Positions 24,136 to 32,029 of a DNA stretch of 32,125 nucleotides are shown here, piece by piece. The DNA is taken from positions 1 to 32,125 of the forward strand of contig CALXVK010000009.1 of the NCBI GenBank assembly GCA_944391975.1. The letters run 5' to 3'. The stretch is from an uncultured Clostridia bacterium. Its GTDB lineage: Bacteria; Bacillota; Clostridia; TANB77; CAG-508. The translations under genes were made by a program, and so were the position numbers. Every line of letters starts with the position of its first letter. The first letter of the stretch is position 1. Below the pieces are notes generated by a model. That model did not search any database. It saw only the letters and a program-made list of their open reading frames with translations, and was not told the DNA's origin.

Positions 24136-25107
24136 ATGAAAAAAAGAGTGTTTATAATTTTAATATGTTATATACTTTTAATATTGTGTGTTATTTTTGC
24201 TATTAAAATATTCAGTAGTGAAGATGAAAAAAATACAGATAAAATTCAAGTAATAGCAACATTATTTCCAGACTATGATTTTGTAAAACAAATTGGTGGA
24301 GATAAAGTTCAAGTTACATTACTTTTAAATTCAGGAGTTGATACTCACACATATGAGCCTAGTGTTAAAGATATGAAAAATATCTCGGATAGTGATTTAT
24401 TTGTATATACAGGAATTACTTCAGAACCTTGGGCAGATGAGATTATAAATAGTTTAGAAAATAGTAATTGCAGAATTATCGATACTTCTGAAGGAATAGA
24501 TCTAATTGAATCAGAAGAATTTGAAAAAGGATATAATGCATTAAGTCAATCAGTACATGAACATTCTGAAGACGAATTAGAAGAATATGAATATGATGGA
24601 CATATTTGGCTTAATCCTCAAAATGCAATAAAAATGATAGATACAATTTGTGAAGCACTTTGTGAATATGATGCATCAAATGCAGATTATTATAGAGAAA
24701 ATGCAGAAAATTATAAAAAAGAGATTCAAGAACTTGATTCAGATATAGAACAAGCTATGAATAATTTAGATTCTGATGTTTTAGTTTTTGGTGGAGAATT
24801 TGCATATTCTTATTTTATTTCAAGATATAATTTAAAATATGTAAGTGTTTATACATCATGTGGAGAAGAAGCAGAACCTAGTGTTCAAGATGTAAGAAAT
24901 GTTATAGATTTTATAAATGAAAATGATATTAATAAAGTTTTTTATGAAGAATTATCTGAAGGAACTGTTGCTAAAATGATTTCAGAAGAAACAGATACAG
25001 ATCCAATAATATTTTATTCACTTCATAATGTTTCTACAGAAGAAATTGAAGCAGGAGAAAATTATGTAAGTCTTATGAGAAAAAATTTAGAAAATATTAC
25101 TAATTAA
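24136..25107 (+). CDS. znuA: Zn/Mn ABC importer substrate-binding protein (ZnuA/TroA family)
   Basis: Cluster A-1 binding protein that delivers a divalent metal to the ZnuB/C permease at the outer membrane face. 323 residues: hydrophobic anchor (about 5-25) without a clear lipobox, then two lobes joined by a long helix. Metal-site candidates are His in VDTHTYEPS, His in the DGHIWLNPQNA block, Glu in FGGEFAYSYF where Mn-type members have Glu and many Zn-type members have His, and a late SLHNVS motif instead of the usual TDSI. A short acidic His-containing loop (SVHEHSEDELEEYEYDGH) replaces the long His-rich loop of ZnuA. Zn versus Mn cannot be settled from sequence. AGGAG overlaps the end of the upstream gene. 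Confidence 0.85.
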   Translation: MKKRVFIILICYILLILCVIFAIKIFSSEDEKNTDKIQVIATLFPDYDFVKQIGGDKVQVTLLLNSGVDTHTYEPSVKDMKNISDSDLFVYTGITSEPWADEIINSLENSNCRIIDTSEGIDLIESEEFEKGYNALSQSVHEHSEDELEEYEYDGHIWLNPQNAIKMIDTICEALCEYDASNADYYRENAENYKKEIQELDSDIEQAMNNLDSDVLVFGGEFAYSYFISRYNLKYVSVYTSCGEEAEPSVQDVRNVIDFINENDINKVFYEELSEGTVAKMISEETDTDPIIFYSLHNVSTEEIEAGENYVSLMRKNLENITN

Positions 25108-25122
25108 AAGGGGTTAAAGTAA

Positions 25123-25788
25123 ATGATTTTAGAAGTAAAAAATTTACAGGTTTCATATAATAATCATGTTGCTATTGATAAAATTAATTTTAAAATTAAT
25201 CAAGGTGAATATGTTTGTTTTGTGGGTGAAAATGGATCTGGTAAAAGTACACTTATAAAAAATATTATGGGATTAAAAAAGGAAAATAAAGGTGAAGTTA
25301 ATTTAAATATAAGCCGTGATGAAGTTTCATATTTAGAGCAAGGTGATTTAAAGAAAATAGATTTCCCAGCAACAGCAAAAGAAATTATAATGACAGGAGT
25401 TCAAAAACACAATAAATTACCTTTTTATACAAAACAAGATAAAGAAAAAATTAAAAAAGTTGTTGCTGAATTAAAAATAGAAGAAATTGTACATAGAAGA
25501 ATAGGGGATTTATCTGGGGGACAGAAACAGAGAGTATTGCTTGCAAGAGCTTTAATAAGAGAACCTAAATTGATTATTTTGGATGAGCCAGCAACAGGCT
25601 TAGATGCTAAAATCACAAGAGAATTATATAAAATATTAAATAAATTAAATAAAGAGCAAAATGTTACAATAATTATGGCAACACATGATCTAGATGAGTT
25701 AAAAGCAATAAAACCTAGAATTATTTGTTTAGCTAAAACAATTAAATATGATGGAAATTTTGAAAATTGGAAAGGAAATTTGGAATAA
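25123..25788 (+). CDS. znuC: Zn/Mn ABC importer ATPase (ZnuC family)
   Basis: A 221-residue cytosolic ATPase powering metal import. All motifs are intact: Walker A GENGSGKST (about 38-46), Q-loop region YLEQGD, signature LSGGQKQR, Walker B LIILDEPATGLD and the H-loop in MATHDLDE. It sits between the binding protein and the permease with 15 and 19 nt gaps. The start follows AAAGGGG. No shift sites occur in this gene. Confidence 0.93.
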   Translation: MILEVKNLQVSYNNHVAIDKINFKINQGEYVCFVGENGSGKSTLIKNIMGLKKENKGEVNLNISRDEVSYLEQGDLKKIDFPATAKEIIMTGVQKHNKLPFYTKQDKEKIKKVVAELKIEEIVHRRIGDLSGGQKQRVLLARALIREPKLIILDEPATGLDAKITRELYKILNKLNKEQNVTIIMATHDLDELKAIKPRIICLAKTIKYDGNFENWKGNLE

Positions 25789-25807
25789 AGAAAGGATTAT
25801 ATAAATA

Positions 25808-26625
25808 ATGCAAGAATTAATTAATTTAATGAATTATACTTTTATGCAAAGAGCTTTGATTTGTGGTATAGCAATATCTTTTTGTGCAGCATTGATAGGT
25901 GTAATATTGGTTTTAAAAAATTATTCTATGATAGGTCATGGACTAGGAGAAGTTGCTTTTGCTGCTTTAAGTTTAGCTATGTGCTTAGGACTTCCAGAAC
26001 TTGCAGTTTCAATTCCTATAGTAATAATTGCTGCAATTATTATAATGATTATAAGTCAGAAAAAAGGAGAAAGTGGAGATGTAACTATTGCTCTTGTTGC
26101 TTCACGGAGCTTTAGCGTTTGGTGTTATTATAACAGCTTTAAATTCACGGATTTGGAACAGATAGTTTAAATTATATGTTCGGAAGTATACTTGCTATGA
26201 CTACTTCTGATGTAATATTAAGTGTTATTTTATCTATAGTTTTAATTATAATATATTTTATTTTTTATAATAGATTATTACTTATTTCGTTTGATGAAAA
26301 ATTTGCTAAATCCTCTGGAATTAGTGTTACTTTTTATCAATTTTTAATTGCTTTAATTACAGCATTTGTTGTTGTTCTTGGAATGAGAATGATGGGAACT
26401 TTACTTATTTCAAGTTTAATTGTTTTACCTGCTGTAATTTCTAAAAGATTAACAAATAGTTTTAAAGATTTAGCATGTGTATCAGTAATAACATCAATTA
26501 TTTGCTTTATACTTGGAGTTTTAGTATCTTTTTATTTAAATCTTCCAGCAGGAGCTGCAATAGTAGCAGTTTATATTATACTTTTATTTATAGTAAATAT
26601 AGTTACTAAATTTATTAAAATATAA
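25808..26625 (+). CDS. znuB: Zn/Mn ABC importer permease (ZnuB family), read through two +1 shifts at CGG
   Basis: Multi-spanning permease of the importer. Skipping the C at 26105 and 26148 joins three frames into about 271 residues with eight or nine hydrophobic segments, the normal family size. Landmarks are MQRALICGIAISFCAALIGV, LVLKNYSMIGHGLGEVAFAA (family block around the first loop), ALVASGALAFGVIITALNSG across both shifts, LNYMFGSILA and MRMMGTLLISSLIVLPAV (the conserved transmembrane motif near the C-terminus). Without the shifts the product stops at TAA 26168-26170 or TAG 26163-26165, losing more than half the protein. It is the last gene of the importer operon, followed by a terminator. 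Confidence 0.92.
26105..26108 (+). other. +1 frameshift site CGGA (ZnuB, Gly100)
   Basis: CGG follows TCA in frame. The shift gives VASGALAFGV, a conserved membrane segment. Unshifted, about 20 foreign residues precede TAA. Confidence 0.88.
26148..26151 (+). other. +1 frameshift site CGGA (ZnuB, Gly114)
   Basis: CGG follows TCA in the corrected frame, fourteen codons after the previous site. The shift gives ALNSGFGTDSLNYMFGS. Unshifted, TAG follows four codons after the CGG. Confidence 0.88.
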
Positions 26626-26664
26626 AAGCGAGACATTGAGACATTTCTCTTGTCTCGCTTTTAA
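26624..26664 (+). terminator. Terminator of the metal importer operon
   Basis: A perfect 12-bp stem (26624-26635 with 26651-26662) overlaps the znuB stop codon and ends in a short T-run. Confidence 0.85.
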
Positions 26665-26693
26665 GAATCTTTAAATTTTTAAGTGCTTTTTTA

Positions 26694-26722
26694 TTGATAA
26701 AAAATTATAGTAATGATATAAT
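26694..26722 (+). promoter_or_regulatory. Promoter for the LRR-like gene and downstream operon
   Basis: TTGATA (26694-26699), a 17-bp spacer and a perfect TATAAT (26717-26722). Transcription from about 26729 excludes an upstream GTG at 26725 as start codon. Confidence 0.75.
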
Positions 26723-26769
26723 TTGTGCATAATAAATTTGGAAAAATACGTATAGAAAAGAGTAGTAAA

Positions 26770-28317
26770 ATGGAAGAACTAAAGAATTTTGAATTAAATA
26801 ATAAAATTTTAGAAGATTTTGATAAAATAATGAGCTATCATTTGGATAAAGTTGAAAACTTGATTATAAAAGAAGTTTTCACAAATCCAAAATTATTTAA
26901 TATAATAAGTTTGTGTACAAAGCTTAAATCTCTTACTATAGAAGGAGATCTAAGAGTTGATGTAAATAAGATAATATTTAATATATGCAAGCCAGAATTA
27001 TTAGAGACTCTTATTCTTAATTCAGTAAAACTTCCAACAACAAAAGCTTTTGCAAAATTTACAAGTCTTACAACACTTTCATTAACTAATGTTACTTTTA
27101 GTGATGTAAATGGTTTTTTTAATAAAATTACTAATAAAGAAAAAATTATTGCTATTAATTTAAGTAATGTTGATTTAGGAAGAAAATCTATAAGCATTTG
27201 TGGTATGTTTCCAAATTTAAAATATTTAAATATAGATGGACTAAAAAATTGCAAATTTGATAATTTTGTATTTTTAGCTGAAAGCAACAAAATAGAAAGA
27301 TTAGATTTTTTTGGAAATGAAATAAGTTTTGATGCATTAAAAGATTTGAGTAGAAAAAAGTATACCAAAAATATAGATGTAAAGTTAAAGACATCAAAAA
27401 AGTCATTAATTGATAATAGATTTGAAATAAGTGATGAAAATGAAATATCTCTTACAATTAATTCTTTTGATTTCGAAAAAGCTACTTCATATCTACCATT
27501 AAGTAAAATTCAAAATTTATTTTTGGTTATAGAAGATAAATTTAAGATAGATGAGTATATCAGAAAATTAAGAAAAGTAAAAGGCAAAGTTAGTATAAGC
27601 ATAAAAAATGTATCATATTTAGAAACTGGTACAGCAAAAGATTTACAAGATAAATTAGAATTAGAAAATATTGGAATTTTAGATTATGAAAAATCCAAAA
27701 TAAAAATGTATTCAATAAATGATTATATAGAAATTAGAGAAAAGTTTGATGAAATTATTGAAAAACTTTCAAAATATTCTAATGATATAGAATTATTTGA
27801 AGAATTATATAATTATATAAAAGAAAATATTAGATTTGATAATGAAAATGAAAGTAATATAAAAACATTTTATATAGAAAAATATTCAGGACAAAATTTA
27901 TATGCAATTATAATTGAAGATATTTTAAAAACTTTAAAAATACATTCTCATATTATTTCAGGAATTAGTTATAATGAACCAAATTGCATATGGAATCAAG
28001 TTGAACTTGCAGGAGATTGGTATAATGTGGATATTGCAAGTGATATAAAATTCAAATTAAATAAAAAAATATGGCAAAGTGGTTCTAAGGGAATTTTACA
28101 AGATGATGAGGAGTTTTCAAAAAATCATATTGAACAATCTGGAAATCCAGAAGCTTGTGAAACTAAAATAAGTCAAAAGAAAAAAGAAATAAAAAATAAT
28201 AATAAAAAAGTTAGCCCTTTTAATAAATTTGTAAATAAATTAAAAAATGTTTTTAAATTCAATAAAAATACGGCTTTACCAGAACCAGGTAATACTACAA
28301 AAGATAAAGAAGATTAG
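26770..28317 (+). CDS. LRR-like protein with a degenerate transglutaminase-like domain
   Basis: About 515 residues, with no signal peptide. The first 200 residues contain leucine-rich-repeat-like units (LCTKLKSLTIEGDL, KFTSLTTLSLTNVTF, MFPNLKYLNIDGL, SNKIERLDFFGNEISF). Residues about 350-440 resemble a bacterial transglutaminase-like domain (LYNYIKENIRF, then GQNLYAIIIEDILKTLKIHS, IWNQVELAGDWYNVDIASD). The Cys normally found at the GxC-x-G helix is absent (GQN) and the His of HAWN is replaced (CIWNQV), so it is probably non-catalytic. The C-terminus is a basic amphipathic segment. ATG 26770 is chosen from the promoter position; the ribosome-binding site is weak. It is first in a run with the peptidase, hpt and uvrC genes. 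Confidence 0.65.
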   Translation: MEELKNFELNNKILEDFDKIMSYHLDKVENLIIKEVFTNPKLFNIISLCTKLKSLTIEGDLRVDVNKIIFNICKPELLETLILNSVKLPTTKAFAKFTSLTTLSLTNVTFSDVNGFFNKITNKEKIIAINLSNVDLGRKSISICGMFPNLKYLNIDGLKNCKFDNFVFLAESNKIERLDFFGNEISFDALKDLSRKKYTKNIDVKLKTSKKSLIDNRFEISDENEISLTINSFDFEKATSYLPLSKIQNLFLVIEDKFKIDEYIRKLRKVKGKVSISIKNVSYLETGTAKDLQDKLELENIGILDYEKSKIKMYSINDYIEIREKFDEIIEKLSKYSNDIELFEELYNYIKENIRFDNENESNIKTFYIEKYSGQNLYAIIIEDILKTLKIHSHIISGISYNEPNCIWNQVELAGDWYNVDIASDIKFKLNKKIWQSGSKGILQDDEEFSKNHIEQSGNPEACETKISQKKKEIKNNNKKVSPFNKFVNKLKNVFKFNKNTALPEPGNTTKDKED

Positions 28318-28340
28318 AAATAAAGAAAGGGAGTATTATT

Positions 28341-29330
28341 ATGATAGCTGAAAAATTAAAACCAGGTGATGAAGTAAGAGTTATTGCTCCATCAAGAAGT
28401 ATGGCAATGCTAGGAGATGATTGTAAAGAAATAGCAACTAAGAGATTAGAAGATTTAGGACTTAAAGTAACTTTTGGAAAACATGTTTTAGAGTCAGATC
28501 CAGATTATATTGCAACAGATGCAAAATCAAGAGCAGAAGATTTAAATGAAGCTTTTGCTGATAAAAATGTGAAAGCAATTTTAACAGTTATAGGAGGATT
28601 TAATTCAAATCAAATTATAAGATATATTGATTTTGAAAATATAAAAAATAATCCTAAAATTTTCTGTGGATTTTCTGACATTACAGTTTTATCTAATTCT
28701 ATTTATGCTAAAACGGGGTTAGTAACATATTCTGGACCTCATTATTCTAGTTTTGGAATGAAAAAAGGATTTATGGAATATGAAATGGAATATTTTAAGA
28801 AAATGTTTTTTGATGATAACGAAATAGAAGTAAAATCATCTGAAGAGTGGAGTGATGATCCGTGGTTTATAGATCAAGAAAATAGAGAATTTATAAAAAA
28901 TGATGGAATGTTTATTATTAACGAAGGAAAGGCAGAAGGGAAAATAGTTGGAGGAAATTTATGTACATTAAATCTTATTCAAGGAACTGAATATATGCCA
29001 TCTATTGAAGATTCTATATTATTTATTGAAGATGATGAAATGGCAGGAAAGCTATTTTTAGTTGAGTTTGATAGAAATTTAATTTCATTAATTATGCAAC
29101 CAGGGTTTGATAAAGTAAGAGGAATTGTTATAGGAAGAAGTCAAAAATCTTGTAACATGACAAAAGAAAAATGGTTTAAATTAATTAAATCAAAACCAGA
29201 ATTAGAAAATATTCCAGTAATTGCAGGAGCAGATTTTGGACATACAACTCCAATAATAACTTTTCCAGTAGGAGGAGAAGCAAAACTAGTAGCAAAAGAT
29301 GGAAAAATAGAATTAAAGATAAGGGGATAA
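28341..29330 (+). CDS. S66-family serine peptidase (LD-carboxypeptidase / MccF-like)
   Basis: A 329-residue cytosolic enzyme that cleaves amide bonds of murein tetrapeptides (LdcA) or of acyl-sulfamoyl adenylates such as microcin C (MccF). The N-terminal block KPGDEVRVIAPS is typical. The catalytic serine is in FCGFSDIT (about Ser112), the glutamate probably in LFIEDDE (about 229) and the histidine in GADFGHTTP (about 300). The extra loop with DPWFIDQENRE resembles MccF more than LdcA. It lies 23 nt after the LRR-like gene and 4 nt before hpt. Substrate is not determined by sequence. Confidence 0.88.
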   Translation: MIAEKLKPGDEVRVIAPSRSMAMLGDDCKEIATKRLEDLGLKVTFGKHVLESDPDYIATDAKSRAEDLNEAFADKNVKAILTVIGGFNSNQIIRYIDFENIKNNPKIFCGFSDITVLSNSIYAKTGLVTYSGPHYSSFGMKKGFMEYEMEYFKKMFFDDNEIEVKSSEEWSDDPWFIDQENREFIKNDGMFIINEGKAEGKIVGGNLCTLNLIQGTEYMPSIEDSILFIEDDEMAGKLFLVEFDRNLISLIMQPGFDKVRGIVIGRSQKSCNMTKEKWFKLIKSKPELENIPVIAGADFGHTTPIITFPVGGEAKLVAKDGKIELKIRG

Positions 29331-29334
29331 AAAG

Positions 29335-29853
29335 ATGGTTAATTTAAAACTTTTATATGATGAAGAAACTATACAAAAAAGAATTCAAGAAATGGCAGAA
29401 GAAATTGACAGAGATTATGAAGGAAAAAGTATTTTAGCGATATGTGTTTTAAGAGGAGCAATATATTTTGCTGTTGATTTAACGAAAAAAATGAAAAATA
29501 CATCTATAGAAATAGATTTTGTAAGAGTTTCAAGTTATTCAGGAATAGAGACAACAGGTAAAATTGATTTGACATTAGATGTAAGTGAAGATTTAAAAGA
29601 TAGAGATGTTTTAATTATTGAAGATATAATTGATACAGGATATACTTTGAGTTTTCTAAAAAAACATATTTTGGAAAAAAATCCAAGAACTTTAAAGGTG
29701 GCTGTATTAGCAGATAAAGAAGAAAGAAGAAGAGTACCTGTTGATGTTGACTATGTTGGATTTAAAATACCAAGTAAATACATAGTAGGCTATGGATTTG
29801 ATTATAACAATACTTGTAGAAATTTAAATTACATTGGAACTTTAGAAAACTAA
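29335..29853 (+). CDS. hpt: Hypoxanthine phosphoribosyltransferase
   Basis: Purine salvage: converts hypoxanthine (and usually guanine) plus PRPP to the nucleotide. 172 residues. Motifs are the N-terminal region with ILAICVLRGAIYFAVDL, the flexible-loop region VRVSSYSG, the PRPP-binding LIIEDIIDTGYTL and DYVGFKIPSKYIVGYGFDYN near the C-terminus. It begins 4 nt after the peptidase stop codon with AGGGGA as ribosome-binding site, so it is translationally linked. Confidence 0.95.
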   Translation: MVNLKLLYDEETIQKRIQEMAEEIDRDYEGKSILAICVLRGAIYFAVDLTKKMKNTSIEIDFVRVSSYSGIETTGKIDLTLDVSEDLKDRDVLIIEDIIDTGYTLSFLKKHILEKNPRTLKVAVLADKEERRRVPVDVDYVGFKIPSKYIVGYGFDYNNTCRNLNYIGTLEN

Positions 29854-29871
29854 ATTTATGCCACGGGGACG

Positions 29872-29903
29872 TTGTTCCACGGCACATCCGTGGAACAATT
29901 TTC
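29872..29903 (+). terminator. Hairpin between hpt and uvrC, probable weak terminator
   Basis: A perfect 11-bp stem (29872-29882 with 29888-29898) with a 5-nt loop, followed by only four T. A second copy of CCACGG at 29861 could form an alternative pairing. It may attenuate rather than fully stop transcription into uvrC. Confidence 0.6.
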
Positions 29904-29942
29904 TATGGTATGAAGTAAAAAATAGAAAGGCTATATTTTAGG

Positions 29943-31727
29943 ATGTTTAATATTGAAGAAGAACTTAAAAAACTTCCAAGTAAACCAGGTGTTTACATAA
30001 TGAGAAATAAAGATGATGAAGTTATATATGTTGGAAAAGCAGTTGTGTTAAAAAATAGAGTTAAATCATATTTTAGAAAAACTAATAAAACTGCAAGAAT
30101 AGAAAAAATGGTCTCTTTGATAGACCATTTTGAGTATATAGTTGTTGGAAGTGAAGATGAGGCTTTAATTTTAGAATGTAATTTAATAAAAAAATATAGA
30201 CCAAAATTTAATGTTTTATTAAAAGATGATAAAACATATCCATATATTTGTATTGATATTAAATCAGATTACCCTAATGTTTTTATGACTAGAAGAATTT
30301 TAAATAATGGAGCAAAATATTTTGGACCATATCCAAATGTTGGAGCTGTAAAAGAAATGATTTCATTAATTAAGGAAAAATTTCAAATTAGGCAGTGCAA
30401 AGTTTTTAAATATAATGATAGACCATGTTTAAATTATCATATAAAAAAATGTTTAGCACCTTGTATGGGGTATGTTTCAAAAGAAGATTATAAAAAACAA
30501 ATAAATCAGATAATAGGACTTTTAGAAGGAAAATTTGATACAATTATTAAAGAATCAAAGCAAGAAATGGAGGAAGCTTCTAAGAGATTAGATTTTGAAA
30601 AAGCAGCTAGTTTAAGAGATAGAATATTGGCAATTCAAAGAATTACTGAAAAACAAAAAGTTTCTAATTTTTCTGAAAATAATATTGATGTTATTGGAAT
30701 TTATAAAAATGAACTTTCAGTTTGTGTTGAGATTTTTTTCGTGCGCTCAAGTAAAATGATAGGAAGAGAGCATTACTTTTTTGATGATTTAAAAGATATG
30801 CCAGAAGAAGAGATTGCATCAGGATTTATTAAACAATATTATATGAATGCTATTGAATTTCCAAATAAGATTATGCTTAGATATAGTCTAGATGAAAAAG
30901 AGCTTTTAGAAAAGTTTTTAAGTCAAAATGCTAAAAAACATGTTGAACTTAAAAGTCCTCAAAAAGGTGAAAAATTAAGATTTGTTGAAATGGCTGAATT
31001 AAATAGCAAAATTACTTTAGAAAATAGAGTAAAAGATAGAACAGAGATTTTAAAAGAACTAAAAGAAGTTTTAAATTTAGAAAAATTACCTCTAAAAATA
31101 GAAAGTTTTGATATTTCAAATATTTCTGGGAATTTTATAGTTGCAGGAATGTGCGTATGTCAAAATGGAGTTATAAAGAAAAACTTATCAAGAAGATTTA
31201 AGATAAAAACTGTTTTTGGACAAGATGATCCTAGATGTATGACTGAAGTTGTAAGTCGTAGAGTTAAACATTCTATAGAAAATCCAAAAGGTGGTTTTGG
31301 AGAACTACCAGATTTAATATTAGCAGATGGAGGTATTACTCAAATAAGAGCTATTAAAGAAGCTTTAAGAGAAAACAATATTGATATTCCAGTTTTTGGA
31401 ATGGTAAAAGATGACAAACATTCAACAAGAGCTTTAATAAATGAAGAACGTAAAGAATTTAAAATTTCTGAAGAACTTTTTAAATTTATAACTGTATTCC
31501 AAGATGAAGTTCATAATACTGCTATTGAATATCATAGAAAATTAAGAGATAAGGAAATGACAAAATCTAAACTAGATTACATAGATGGAATTGGAGAAAA
31601 GAAAAGAACAGCTCTTTTAAAAGAATTTGGTACAGTTTCAAAAATAAAAGAAGCAAGTGTTGAAGAACTAACAAAAGTTAAAGGAATAAATGAAGCTTTA
31701 GCTAAAAAATTGAAAAATGAACTATAA
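29943..31727 (+). CDS. uvrC: UvrABC excinuclease subunit C
   Basis: Makes both incisions in nucleotide excision repair, with UvrA and UvrB. 594 residues: GIY-YIG nuclease (about 10-95, KPGVYIMRNKDDEVIYVGKA), a Cys-containing segment (RQCKVFKYNDRPCLNYHIKKC), a UVR motif (about 205-235, FEKAASLRDRI) that binds UvrB, an RNase H-like endonuclease domain (about 380-500, with FDISNISG and ADGGITQI), and C-terminal HhH repeats (DGIGEKKRTALLKEFG, VKGINEALAKKL). The full canonical length is present with no CGG shift. The ribosome-binding site (AGAAAGG) is further upstream than usual, so initiation may be modest. Confidence 0.96.
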   Translation: MFNIEEELKKLPSKPGVYIMRNKDDEVIYVGKAVVLKNRVKSYFRKTNKTARIEKMVSLIDHFEYIVVGSEDEALILECNLIKKYRPKFNVLLKDDKTYPYICIDIKSDYPNVFMTRRILNNGAKYFGPYPNVGAVKEMISLIKEKFQIRQCKVFKYNDRPCLNYHIKKCLAPCMGYVSKEDYKKQINQIIGLLEGKFDTIIKESKQEMEEASKRLDFEKAASLRDRILAIQRITEKQKVSNFSENNIDVIGIYKNELSVCVEIFFVRSSKMIGREHYFFDDLKDMPEEEIASGFIKQYYMNAIEFPNKIMLRYSLDEKELLEKFLSQNAKKHVELKSPQKGEKLRFVEMAELNSKITLENRVKDRTEILKELKEVLNLEKLPLKIESFDISNISGNFIVAGMCVCQNGVIKKNLSRRFKIKTVFGQDDPRCMTEVVSRRVKHSIENPKGGFGELPDLILADGGITQIRAIKEALRENNIDIPVFGMVKDDKHSTRALINEERKEFKISEELFKFITVFQDEVHNTAIEYHRKLRDKEMTKSKLDYIDGIGEKKRTALLKEFGTVSKIKEASVEELTKVKGINEALAKKLKNEL

Positions 31728-31732
31728 ATATT

Positions 31733-31763
31733 AAGTGCCACCATGGATTGGTGGCACTTTTTT
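31733..31763 (+). terminator. Terminator after uvrC
   Basis: A perfect 11-bp stem (31733-31743 with 31749-31759), a 5-nt loop and a run of T. The convergent small ORF ends just beside it. Confidence 0.85.
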
Positions 31764-31875
31764 AGATTCCAGCGATAAGTATTTGTACGAAATTGTACAT
31801 AAGTAAACTAAGTATAAATATGCAAATAATTGTGCATATAGCTAAAATTATTAAAAACCTTTTATCATTTTCCAT
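31762..31875 (-). CDS. Small single-span membrane protein
   Basis: A 37-residue minus-strand ORF: MENDKRF followed by an uninterrupted hydrophobic stretch of about 25 residues, then a short tail. It has a plausible AAAGGA 8 nt before the ATG and a TATAAT-like sequence further upstream on that strand. The size is too small for homology. It could be a type of membrane microprotein or chance. It occupies much of the 400-nt region after uvrC. Confidence 0.45.
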   Translation of the reverse strand: MENDKRFLIILAICTIICIFILSLLMYNFVQILIAGI

Positions 31876-31977
31876 AAGCTTGTCCTTTCATAAAAACTAT
31901 TTGTTAATATTATATAAAATGAGTTTTGAGAAAAATGTAATAATATGAATCTAATTTAAATTTTTGTATACAAAATT

Positions 31978-32007
31978 TTGACATAGAGTAATTTTACCTG
32001 ACATAAT
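31978..32007 (+). promoter_or_regulatory. Promoter-like site at the right end
   Basis: TTGACA (31978-31983), an 18-bp spacer and CATAAT (32002-32007). The gene it would serve lies mostly outside the window. Confidence 0.45.
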
Positions 32008-32029
32008 ACTTGAAATCATCTAAAAGGAT

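Noticed and set aside
25861-26115. Plus-strand frame overlapping znuB with Cys/Tyr-rich product
   Set aside because: It is an alternative frame of conserved permease sequence with no family similarity.
1367-26151. The frameshifts as random sequencing or assembly errors
   Set aside because: Random indels would hit homopolymers and vary in base and position. Here the many long A and T runs are intact, and all ten events are an extra C directly before an in-frame GGA or GGT. A systematic technical artefact is not fully excluded and is named as a test.
13018-26186. Other C-GGA or C-GGT strings (for example at 13018, 26183) as further shift sites
   Set aside because: In these the C is the third base of the preceding codon (AGC-GGA, TTC-GGA), the frame is continuous and no shift is needed.
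26725-26769. GTG start at 26725 for the LRR-like protein
   Set aside because: It lies within 3 nt of a perfect TATAAT box and has no ribosome-binding site; it would precede the transcription start.
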